Assembly: GCA_015056315.1 (NCBI GenBank)
Contig: SVGN01000026.1
Coordinates: 1-36,201 of the forward strand
Reading direction: 5' to 3'
DNA length: 36,201 bases
From: Clostridiales bacterium
Lineage (GTDB): Bacteria > Bacillota > Clostridia > Christensenellales > Aristaeellaceae
Shown in pieces: positions 28,369 through 35,051 of the stretch. Position numbers and translations under genes: made by a program. A model generated the notes under the pieces. The model was given only the letters and a program-made list of their open reading frames with translations, was not told the DNA's origin and did not search any database. Every line of letters begins with the position of its first letter. The first letter of the stretch is position 1.

Positions 28369-29297
28369 GATCCTCCTTGATAAATTTGAAGCGTTTCTGT
28401 AAGCATGTGCAGGTCGAGGGTCTGGAACACCGGCATATCTGCCGCAGCGCAGAGTCTAGCCATTGCCAACCCATTTCGTAGCATCTGTTTTGCTGCCGGC
28501 TGCTTTATCAACGCAAGAATGGCGCCTGCAAAGAAAGCATCTCCGCAGCCGCTGGTGTTTCTTGTTACACCCGGCATCAGCGGCATACTGACCGCTTCCC
28601 GGCCGTCGGAGACCAAAGCTCCATCCTCGCCAAGGGTTATGATCACATAGCGCACCCCTGAGGAATGCAGTTTTTCAGCAGCAAGCTCCGCTTCCTTTAC
28701 AGTCGTAACAGGCAAGCCTGTTACTGTGGCCGCCTCACCACGGTTGGCCTTCAGGCAGTATAAACCGTCAAGAATAGGGGAGAGCTTAACACTTTTGGCT
28801 GTCGATACACAATCCACGCACAGCTTATGGCGATATTGCCTCCATAACGCGTGCAGCGTTTCCTGAGAAAGGTTGGTTTCTGTAACGATCAACGGAGCAT
28901 CGTCCAGGACCCCGGAACAGTCGGAAAGATACTCCGGCGTGATCTGTTGAGATATATCCATAGCCGATACTGCCACGGCAATATCTCCGTCCGGTTTGTT
29001 GATGCAGACATAAACCGAGGTAGAAAAATGGGGCAGACGCAGTGCTGCAGACAGATCCAGTTTGGCATCTCTTGCATTTGCGATGATCGCTTCGGCAAAA
29101 GAATCCTGGCCAAGTGCGGTGAGCATCTGTGTACGGCAACCCAATCGGGCGAGGTTTTCAGCAATATTCCTGCCAACGCCGCCGGGGGTGGTGTATACAT
29201 GCCCAGGGTTGGAATCTGCCTCGACCAGTGCGGCAGAGGATGTGGCGTAAATATCCAGATTGCTTGCGCCTACAACCACGATATCCGTTTTGTTCAT
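28359..29297 (-). CDS. psuK: Pseudouridine kinase (PfkB family)
   Basis: Predicted to phosphorylate pseudouridine to pseudouridine 5'-phosphate for PsuG. The 312-residue protein is a PfkB carbohydrate kinase: G-G-V-G-R-N-I-A-E-N near 39-48 (substrate side), N-R-G-E-A near 185-189, and the ATP/anion-hole motif T-S-G-C-G-D-A-F near 248-255 with D253 as the catalytic base. Linkage to psuG decides between pseudouridine kinase and ribokinase or adenosine kinase. The Shine-Dalgarno GAGGA is about 12 nt from the ATG, a wide spacing. It begins only 14 bp after lexA on the same strand with no terminator between. Confidence 0.9.
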   Translation of the reverse strand: MNKTDIVVVGASNLDIYATSSAALVEADSNPGHVYTTPGGVGRNIAENLARLGCRTQMLTALGQDSFAEAIIANARDAKLDLSAALRLPHFSTSVYVCINKPDGDIAVAVSAMDISQQITPEYLSDCSGVLDDAPLIVTETNLSQETLHALWRQYRHKLCVDCVSTAKSVKLSPILDGLYCLKANRGEAATVTGLPVTTVKEAELAAEKLHSSGVRYVIITLGEDGALVSDGREAVSMPLMPGVTRNTSGCGDAFFAGAILALIKQPAAKQMLRNGLAMARLCAAADMPVFQTLDLHMLTETLQIYQGGSWQ

Positions 29298-29311
29298 AAA
29301 TGCATATATCC

Positions 29312-29920
29312 TCAGAACATGCGGTACAGCGAAACCACCTTGCCAAGAATCTTGACCTCGGGCACGATGATCGGTTCCATGGTGGGGTTCTCCGGTTGCA
29401 GACGGAAATGCCCGTTTTCTTTGTAATAGCGCTTTACGGTTGCTTCATCGTCGATCATGGCAACAACGATCTCTCCGTTGTAGGCAGTCTCCTGCTTACG
29501 AACGACCACGTAATCGCCATCCATAATACCGGCTTCGATCATGCTCTCGCCGCGTACAGAAAGGATGTAGTGTTCACCTTCGCCAAGCATGCTCTTGGGC
29601 AGGGCGATATAGTCTTCTACGCATTCGATCGCAAGGATAGGGGTACCTGCGGTAACGCGGCCCACAATGGGAACATCTACCACATCGGGCTTATACTTTT
29701 TGTGGTCGTTGGCTACGGTAATGGCACGGGGGCGCATGGAGGTACGGCAAAGCAGACCTTTTTTCTCAAGGCGTACCAAATGGCCATGCACCGTGGATGT
29801 GCTTTTCAGGCCGGTGGCTTCGCAGATCTCACGTACAGAAGGCGGATAGCCGTTGATGTGGGAAGAAGTCTCGATATATTCAAGGATCTTGGCTTGCGTT
29901 TCGTTGCGTTTGCCTGCCAA
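29312..29920 (-). CDS. lexA: LexA SOS repressor
   Basis: Repressor of the DNA-damage response, inactivated by RecA-stimulated self-cleavage. The 202-residue protein has an N-terminal winged helix (about 1-65; P-P-S-V-R-E-I and the helix S-T-S-T-V-H-G-H-L), the scissile A91-G92 in V-T-A-G-T-P, and the Ser-Lys dyad S126 (G-E-S-M) and K163 (T-V-K-R). Its length and motifs are normal. The gene has its own promoter and an SOS box immediately upstream, so autoregulation is expected. It lies between the tyrosine recombinase gene and psuK, all on the same strand. Confidence 0.97.
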   Translation of the reverse strand: MAGKRNETQAKILEYIETSSHINGYPPSVREICEATGLKSTSTVHGHLVRLEKKGLLCRTSMRPRAITVANDHKKYKPDVVDVPIVGRVTAGTPILAIECVEDYIALPKSMLGEGEHYILSVRGESMIEAGIMDGDYVVVRKQETAYNGEIVVAMIDDEATVKRYYKENGHFRLQPENPTMEPIIVPEVKILGKVVSLYRMF

Positions 29921-29951
29921 AGGTCTCGCCTCCTTCTAATCATTCTATTAT

Positions 29952-29980
29952 AGTATAGCCTATCATTTTACATTTTGCAA
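29952..29980 (-). promoter_or_regulatory. Putative lexA promoter
   Basis: Minus-strand TTGCAA (29975-29980), a 17-bp spacer and TATACT (29952-29957), with an overlapping perfect TATAAT one helical half-turn further downstream (29947-29952). Confidence 0.65.
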
Positions 29981-29986
29981 TGTTTT

Positions 29987-30001
29987 GCGAACAAACGTTT
30001 T
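29987..30001. promoter_or_regulatory. SOS box (LexA operator)
   Basis: CGAACAAACGTTTT at 29988-30001 matches the Gram-positive LexA consensus CGAAC-N4-GTTYG apart from the last positions. It lies 7 bp upstream of the lexA -35 and touches the stop codon of the recombinase gene, so it would control lexA and perhaps affect read-through from upstream. Confidence 0.8.
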
Positions 30002-31113
30002 TATTTTTGCTGTTCGCTTTCTTCTCCGGGCGTTTCCTTTACATCGGGAATTGTAGGTAAATAAACGTTTTTGGCTGCTTCTCGCCTGCGTTTATCGCTA
30101 ATGGCAGCGTAATGCTTTCTTGTGGTGTTCACGTCGGAATGACCCAGCGCATCTGCCACCAGATAGATATCCTCGGTTTCGCTGTAAAGCCTTGTGGCAT
30201 AAGTGCTGCGCAGCTTATGCGGGCTCATTCTCTTCTTGAGCGGTACGGCAATGGCACAGTATTTTTTCACCATCAGCTGCACAGCGCGCTGGCTGATGCG
30301 CTTGCGCTGCAACGACAGGAACAGCGCCTTTTCGTGCCCGGGCAGTATCTCCACCTTACTGCGCTCGGCAATGTAGTTTTTCAATGCCTGAGCCACCTCC
30401 GGCGGGTAGTAAAGGATCACTTGATTGCCGCCTTTGCGGGTAACAAGTACACCGTTCAAGTGAAAATCCAGATCATCGATATCGATGCCCACACATTCGC
30501 TCACACGGATACCGGTGCCAAGGAAGAGCATCAAGATGGCTACATCGCGGGTACGGGTCAGCTGATGGTACTTTTTCTGCCGCTCGGTGAGTTCTTCGCC
30601 TTCGGATACGGTTTCCAGCAGCCGTTCGACTTCTTCGTTGATCAGGTAAAGGATGGGTTTTTCGTGGAGCTTTGGCAGAGAGACCAGCGCAGCAATATTG
30701 CCGGGGATCCGCTCCGCCTTAAAGAGAAAATCGAAGAAAGAGCGAAGGGAGGAGAGCTTGCGCATTACGCCGCATTCCCGGTTACGAAGGATGCGCTGTT
30801 CATCGTTATCGGTCTCTTTCAGGTAAAGCGTTAAATAGTCGGCATAGCCATGCAGATCCTTGGCGATAAAACGGGAAAGATCGTCATCGGTCCATTCTCG
30901 CGGCGTTTTGTTGGCGAAAGCGGGAATTTCCTTGTGTGCATATTCGCAAAACGTGCCAAGATCGATCGTATACGCCATGCGTGTAAGAGGGCTGGTAGTC
31001 ATGGCGATGCTGTTGATAAAATCGGTACAGGCTACCGGCAAGCGCTGCAGCATGAGACGGGTACGCTCCGTTCTTTCACTGCTCAGTTTCTCGTAATAGA
31101 GATCCTTGGCCAT
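30001..31113 (-). CDS. Tyrosine recombinase/integrase (XerC/XerD-like)
   Basis: Site-specific DNA recombinase of 370 residues. The N-terminal SAM-like core-binding domain spans about 30-145, and the catalytic domain about 155-350 has the full set: R203 (G-T-G-I-R-V-S-E), K227 (T-R-K-G-G-N), H299 and R302 (S-P-H-K-L-R), H325 (L-G-H-S-D) and the nucleophile Y335 (R-K-H-Y-A-A-I). A charged C-terminal tail follows. No phage or integron genes and no attachment repeats flank it, so a housekeeping role is possible; whether it is the XerC/D of the chromosome dimer system cannot be told. It has its own promoter and reads toward lexA, whose SOS box touches its stop codon. Confidence 0.92.
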   Translation of the reverse strand: MAKDLYYEKLSSERTERTRLMLQRLPVACTDFINSIAMTTSPLTRMAYTIDLGTFCEYAHKEIPAFANKTPREWTDDDLSRFIAKDLHGYADYLTLYLKETDNDEQRILRNRECGVMRKLSSLRSFFDFLFKAERIPGNIAALVSLPKLHEKPILYLINEEVERLLETVSEGEELTERQKKYHQLTRTRDVAILMLFLGTGIRVSECVGIDIDDLDFHLNGVLVTRKGGNQVILYYPPEVAQALKNYIAERSKVEILPGHEKALFLSLQRKRISQRAVQLMVKKYCAIAVPLKKRMSPHKLRSTYATRLYSETEDIYLVADALGHSDVNTTRKHYAAISDKRRREAAKNVYLPTIPDVKETPGEESEQQK

Positions 31114-31142
31114 CCCTGCACCTCATTTCGCCATTTTGATAT

Positions 31143-31176
31143 AACTATTCGTAAAAGTATTCTTTAGCGAATAGTT
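31143..31176. repeat. Imperfect 34-bp palindrome at the start of the recombinase transcript
   Basis: Perfect outer arms AACTATTCG (31143-31151) and CGAATAGTT (31168-31176) enclose inner arms AAAG/CTTT (31154-31157 and 31162-31165). It begins about 7 bp downstream of the -10, so it covers the predicted start and 5' leader. It could be an operator for autoregulation, a recombination site, or an RNA hairpin. Confidence 0.6.
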
Positions 31177-31183
31177 TATAATC

Positions 31184-31212
31184 ATTATAATGCCAAAACA
31201 ATGAAAAGTCAA
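31184..31212 (-). promoter_or_regulatory. Promoter of the tyrosine recombinase gene
   Basis: Minus-strand TTGACT (31207-31212), 17-bp spacer, perfect TATAAT (31184-31189); close to the ideal vegetative promoter. The leader to the ATG at 31113 is about 65 nt. Confidence 0.75.
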
Positions 31213-31303
31213 GTGGTTTCAAGGCTTTGCGGCATTTTTCATTCAACATTATGCCAGAAAACCTTCCACGCACATCAAAAATGACGAAAACAAAGGCAAA
31301 ACA

Positions 31304-31342
31304 AAACGAACGACCCGTATTGCTCATACAGATCGTTCGTTT
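31304..31342 (-). terminator. Terminator of proC-rnhA
   Basis: A 10-bp perfect stem, AAACGAACGA (31304-31313) with its complement at 31333-31342, follows the rnhA stop and is followed on the minus strand by tgttttgcctttgtttt. Confidence 0.75.
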
Positions 31343-31353
31343 GAAAAACATCC

Positions 31354-31881
31354 TTACTTCTTGGAGTCTGTCGGCGTTGCTTTTTGGGGCTGGGTCTCTT
31401 CGACCTCCTCCCCATTCATACGGCGGAACTCCTTGATGGCCGAAGTAGCCAGCTCATCGCAGCGGTTGTTCAGCGGATCATCCGCATGCCCCTTTACCTT
31501 ATGGAAGGTGACCTCATGCTTCTTGAGGCGGATGATCTGCAACAGCAGCTTCCAGAGATCGCTGTTCTCTACCGGCTGCTTCTTGCTGTTGATCCAGCCA
31601 TTCTTCTGCCAGTTATCGATCCAGTGGTCGTTAAAGGCGTTCACCGTATAAGCCGAATCTGAGTATACCTCCACCTTGCAAGGCTCCTTCAATGCACCCA
31701 GACCGCTGATGACCGCAAAGATCTCCATACGGTTGTTGGTGGTAGAAGACATATGGCCGGAAAGCTCCTTGGTCTTACCTTGAAACGACAGCACACAACC
31801 CCAGCCGCCGGGGCCGGGATTGCCGGAACAAGCACCGTCTGTATAGAGCAGCACCGTTTTCTTAGGTTTAACTTCGCTCAT
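31354..31881 (-). CDS. rnhA: Ribonuclease HI
   Basis: Cuts the RNA strand of RNA-DNA hybrids. The 175-residue protein shows the catalytic set D15 (Y-T-D-G-A-C-S-G-N-P-G), E53 (N-N-R-M-E), D75 (Y-S-D-S-A-Y) and D142 (N-N-R-C-D-E-L-A), plus the loop histidine in V-K-G-H-A-D and the basic W-Q-K-N-G-W handle region of the E. coli type. A charged tail of about 20 residues follows the domain. Its ribosome binding site lies within the last codons of proC, 5 bp upstream, so the two are coupled. Confidence 0.96.
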   Translation of the reverse strand: MSEVKPKKTVLLYTDGACSGNPGPGGWGCVLSFQGKTKELSGHMSSTTNNRMEIFAVISGLGALKEPCKVEVYSDSAYTVNAFNDHWIDNWQKNGWINSKKQPVENSDLWKLLLQIIRLKKHEVTFHKVKGHADDPLNNRCDELATSAIKEFRRMNGEEVEETQPQKATPTDSKK

Positions 31882-31886
31882 GGTTT

Positions 31887-32702
31887 TTATCCCTTCTTTG
31901 CAGTCATTTCACGATTCTTGTCCGCAGCTGCAGCCATAGCAGCCATAATGCTGCTCTCAAAGCCGGTATTCTTGAGAGAATCCACCGCGGCAATGGTGGT
32001 ACCGCCGGGTGAGCAGACATCGTCCCTCAGCTTGCAGGGATGCTCGCCGGTCTCAAGGACCATCTTGGCAGAACCAAGCACGGCCTGTGCAGCAGCCCGC
32101 TGAGCCATCGCCCTGGGCATGCCCTGCTGTACGGCGCCAAGGGCCATGGCATCGATCAGGGTATAAATATAAGCAGGGCTGCTGCCGCTTACAGCGATCA
32201 CCGCATCAAACAGGCGTTCAGGTACCAGGTCGGAGCTTCCCAGACAATCGAAAAGCTCCTTGGCCCATGCGAGCCATTCCTTGGTAAGGGTGGTTTCTTC
32301 GCACAGAGCGGTATAGCCCTCCCCCACCAAAGCTGGTGTATTGGGCATTACACGCAGCATCATAGCTCCGTGATCTTCTCCAAGTGCAGCATTCAGCATG
32401 GCCATAGACCAGCCCGCTGCGATAGAGATCAGCGCTTTTCCCTGTACATAGGGTGCGATCTCCTTCAATACTCCTTCCATAAATACAGGCTTTACACCCA
32501 GCAGGATGCAATCGCACTCCTTGACCAGCGCCTGATTACCGGGCATGATGGTAACACCTGGGTATTGGCATACCATTTTCTCGGTCTGCGTGGAGACAAC
32601 ATCGTAGACAAAAGCTTCTTCCGGCTTGATAAAGCCCTTATTGATCGCGCCTTTCAAAATGGTACCGCCCATATTACCGGCACCGATCAGACCAAATTTC
32701 AT
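31887..32702 (-). CDS. proC: Pyrroline-5-carboxylate reductase
   Basis: Last step of proline synthesis, reducing pyrroline-5-carboxylate with NAD(P)H. The 271-residue protein begins with the Rossmann motif I-G-A-G-N-M-G at 6-12, has V-K-P near 71, M-P-N-T-P near 119, and the C-terminal family signature around 205-240 (L-R-D-D-V-C-S-P-G-G-T-T-I). Length is normal. AAAGGGG precedes the ATG. It follows the Rnf operon terminator and leads into rnhA; no separate promoter was recognised, so it may depend on read-through or an element inside rnfB. Confidence 0.95.
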   Translation of the reverse strand: MKFGLIGAGNMGGTILKGAINKGFIKPEEAFVYDVVSTQTEKMVCQYPGVTIMPGNQALVKECDCILLGVKPVFMEGVLKEIAPYVQGKALISIAAGWSMAMLNAALGEDHGAMMLRVMPNTPALVGEGYTALCEETTLTKEWLAWAKELFDCLGSSDLVPERLFDAVIAVSGSSPAYIYTLIDAMALGAVQQGMPRAMAQRAAAQAVLGSAKMVLETGEHPCKLRDDVCSPGGTTIAAVDSLKNTGFESSIMAAMAAAADKNREMTAKKG

Positions 32703-32727
32703 ATTTGAGACCCCTTTCTTGAGAAAA

Positions 32728-32755
32728 GAGCCGAACGGGAAGCCCCGCTCGGCTC
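32728..32755 (-). terminator. Terminator at the end of the Rnf operon
   Basis: A stem of 7 bp (32728-32734 with 32749-32755) continued after one bulged base by cggg/cccg, followed on the minus strand by ttttct. Lies between rnfB and proC. Confidence 0.65.
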
Positions 32756-32766
32756 GTTACCTTGGA

Positions 32767-33822
32767 TTAATTCTCCTTTGGTACAGCGTATTCCTTCTTT
32801 GTGGTACCAACCTTTGCATTGGCATCACGTACATGCTTGCGAACGTGCATGTTGATCGCTTTCTTGGGGCACTTCTTGGCGCATTCACCGCAGCCGGTGC
32901 AGGCTTCGTTTACCTCGTGCACCTGCTTCAGCTCGCCGGAGATGGCTTCAAACTTACAGGTACGCTTACAAATGGTGCAGCCGATGCACAGGTCGCGGTC
33001 GATCTCAGCGATCTGGCGATTATCGAAATCGCCCCAGATCGCGCCGGTGGGACATTCCTCCGCGCACATCATGCAGCCGACGCACTTGCTCATATCGAAT
33101 ACGGGCAGATGGTTGACCATCGTGATGGCACCAAACTTGCATGCGTTGGCGCAATGCTCGCAGCCAATGCAGCCGATCTTACAGTTATCGCTTACCAGGA
33201 AGCCTTCCTCAGCAGCACGGCACAGCAGGCGTACCGGCACGGTCTCGGGCTGGAGGCTGAGAACGTTCTTGGGGCAGGCATTCACGCAGGCACCGCAGCT
33301 CTGGCACTTATCGGGATCCACCTTGGCGATACCCGTATAGGGATCGATATGGATGGCATCGAACTGGCATACACGTACGCAGGTACCAAGACCCAGGCAG
33401 GCATACTTGCAGGAGCGGTTACCGTCGTTGACCAAAGAAGCGGCTACACAATCCTGAATACCGTGATAGTTGAACTTATCACGGCAATGCACACTGCTGC
33501 CCTGGCAGACCACGGTGGCAATATTGCGCACCTGATCGGGCAGGTCTTCCACGCCCATGATCTCAGCGATCTGGTCAGCAACAGCCTGACCGCCCACAGG
33601 GCAAGCACTGATGGGAGCCTTCAGCTCCACAATGGCATCGGCCAAAGCATCGCAACCGGCAAAGCCGCAGCCGCCGCAATTGGCACCGGGCAGACAGGCT
33701 CTTACCGCATCACGCTGCGGATTGGATGGGACCTCAAACACTTTATTGGCAACCGTCAGGAGCAGGCCGCAGATCAGGCCAAGAACGCCCAGCACGACAG
33801 CTGCGATCAGAATTCCAGTCAT
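32767..33822 (-). CDS. rnfB: Rnf complex subunit B, multi-cluster ferredoxin-like
   Basis: Entry point for electrons from reduced ferredoxin in the Rnf ion-pumping ferredoxin:NAD oxidoreductase. The 351-residue protein has an N-terminal membrane helix (about 4-25), an Fe4S domain at about 35-80 with four cysteines, then six further cysteine groups: two irregular (S-C-K-Y-A-C and C-K-I-G-C regions) and four near-canonical C-x-x-C-x-x-C-x-x-x-C sets at about 173, 242, 271 and 300. This is far more than E. coli RsxB (about 190 residues) and resembles clostridial and acetogen RnfB. It is the last gene of the operon, 21 bp after rnfA. Confidence 0.93.
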   Translation of the reverse strand: MTGILIAAVVLGVLGLICGLLLTVANKVFEVPSNPQRDAVRACLPGANCGGCGFAGCDALADAIVELKAPISACPVGGQAVADQIAEIMGVEDLPDQVRNIATVVCQGSSVHCRDKFNYHGIQDCVAASLVNDGNRSCKYACLGLGTCVRVCQFDAIHIDPYTGIAKVDPDKCQSCGACVNACPKNVLSLQPETVPVRLLCRAAEEGFLVSDNCKIGCIGCEHCANACKFGAITMVNHLPVFDMSKCVGCMMCAEECPTGAIWGDFDNRQIAEIDRDLCIGCTICKRTCKFEAISGELKQVHEVNEACTGCGECAKKCPKKAINMHVRKHVRDANAKVGTTKKEYAVPKEN

Positions 33823-33843
33823 GTTGTATTCTCCTTTCCCCTG

Positions 33844-34419
33844 TTACAGCAGGCCAGAGAAGCCCTGGAAAGCCAGTGCCATCAAACCGGCGGTGATCAG
33901 TGCTCCGGGGAAGCCGTTCATCCACTTGGGCAGATTGCTTACCGCAAGGCGTTCGCGAATGCTGGCAAACAATACGATCGCCAGCGTAAAGCCAAGCGCA
34001 CCGCTGATGCCGTTTACGACCGACTCGATCAGGTTATAGCCTTCGCGCACGTTGAGCAGTGCAACGCCCAGTACAGCGCAGTTGGTGGTGATCAGCGGCA
34101 GATAAACGCCCAGTGCCTGGTAGAGAGAAGCAGAGATCTTCTTCAGTGCGATCTCCACCACCTGCACCAGCATAGCGATGACCAGGATGAATGCGATGGT
34201 CTGCATATACTCCAGACCAAAGGGCAGCAGCAGATAGGTCTGGATGAAGTAAGTGATCAACGAGGCAAGGGCCATAACAAAGGTAACGGCCATGCCCATA
34301 CCGAGCGCTGTCTCGGTTTTCTTGGAAACACCAATGAAGGGGCAGATACCCAGGAACTGCGACATGACAAAGTTGTTTACAAGTACGCCGCCAATAACGA
34401 TCAGCAACAGATTGCTCAC
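33844..34419 (-). CDS. rnfA: Rnf complex subunit A
   Basis: Integral membrane subunit of the Rnf complex, 191 residues with about six helices. The conserved half-membrane cysteines appear in F-L-G-I-C-P-F (C26) and T-T-N-C-A-V-L-G (near 112); with the matching pair in RnfE they hold an iron-sulfur cluster inside the membrane. V-N-N-F-V-M-S-Q at the start is typical. It overlaps rnfE by 4 bp. Confidence 0.95.
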   Translation of the reverse strand: MSNLLLIVIGGVLVNNFVMSQFLGICPFIGVSKKTETALGMGMAVTFVMALASLITYFIQTYLLLPFGLEYMQTIAFILVIAMLVQVVEIALKKISASLYQALGVYLPLITTNCAVLGVALLNVREGYNLIESVVNGISGALGFTLAIVLFASIRERLAVSNLPKWMNGFPGALITAGLMALAFQGFSGLL

Positions 34420-35051
34420 AGGATCTCCGCCTCCTTCTGCGCCTTGCGACGCTCAAGATACGCCATAACAGCATTGACCACGATCAGCAGCAGACCCAGG
34501 AACAGGAAGCCGCCCGCAGGGCTGGTAGCAATAGCCATAGGTTGATAGCCCTCAGGCATGACCTGCATGCCGAACCATTCGCCGGTACCGATGATCTCGC
34601 GAACGGAGCTGAGCAGCACCAGTGCGCCGGTAAAGCCGAGACCCATGCCAAGACCGTCTGCCAGAGAAAGCAGCACCGTGTTCTTGGAAGCGAAGGACTC
34701 CGCACGGGCAAAGATGATGCAGTTAACAACGATCAGCGGGATGTAGATGCCCAGCGAGCTGGAAAGCGCGGGCAGGAAGGCCTTGATCAGCAGATCGATG
34801 ATGGTAACGAAGGTGGCAATGACCACAACATAGCTGGGAATACGTACCTTGTCGGGAATGATGTTCCGCAGCATAGAGACCACCATATTGGAGAAAACAA
34901 GAACGAAGGTGGTGGCAAGCCCCATGCCAAGACCGGCGGAAGCTGCCTTGGTGATGGCCAGGGTAGGACACATACCCAGCAGCAGGCGGAAGGTGGGGTT
35001 TTCATTCAACAGACCATTGGTAAAAACCTTGATCATGCGATTGTTCTTCAT
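34416..35051 (-). CDS. rnfE: Rnf complex subunit E
   Basis: Integral membrane subunit homologous to RnfA, inverted in the membrane. The 211-residue protein has N-P-T-F-R-L-L-L-G-M-C-P-T-L-A near 18-32 and V-V-N-C-I-I-F-A near 130, the two cysteine sites expected for RnfE, plus about six helices. It starts with a 4-bp overlap (ATGA) with the end of rnfD. In the usual clostridial order (C-D-G-E-A-B) rnfG would sit between rnfD and rnfE, but there is no room for it here. Confidence 0.94.
   Translation of the reverse strand: MKNNRMIKVFTNGLLNENPTFRLLLGMCPTLAITKAASAGLGMGLATTFVLVFSNMVVSMLRNIIPDKVRIPSYVVVIATFVTIIDLLIKAFLPALSSSLGIYIPLIVVNCIIFARAESFASKNTVLLSLADGLGMGLGFTGALVLLSSVREIIGTGEWFGMQVMPEGYQPMAIATSPAGGFLFLGLLLIVVNAVMAYLERRKAQKEAEIL

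Noticed and set aside
31143..31176. dif site for chromosome dimer resolution
   Set aside because: The arms are separated by 16 bp rather than the 6-bp centre of dif, and the sequence does not resemble the known Firmicutes dif arms.
32626..34545. 639-residue plus-strand frame across proC, rnfB and rnfA
   Set aside because: Antisense of well-recognised genes; composition is compositional noise (Ala, Gln, His-rich) without domains.
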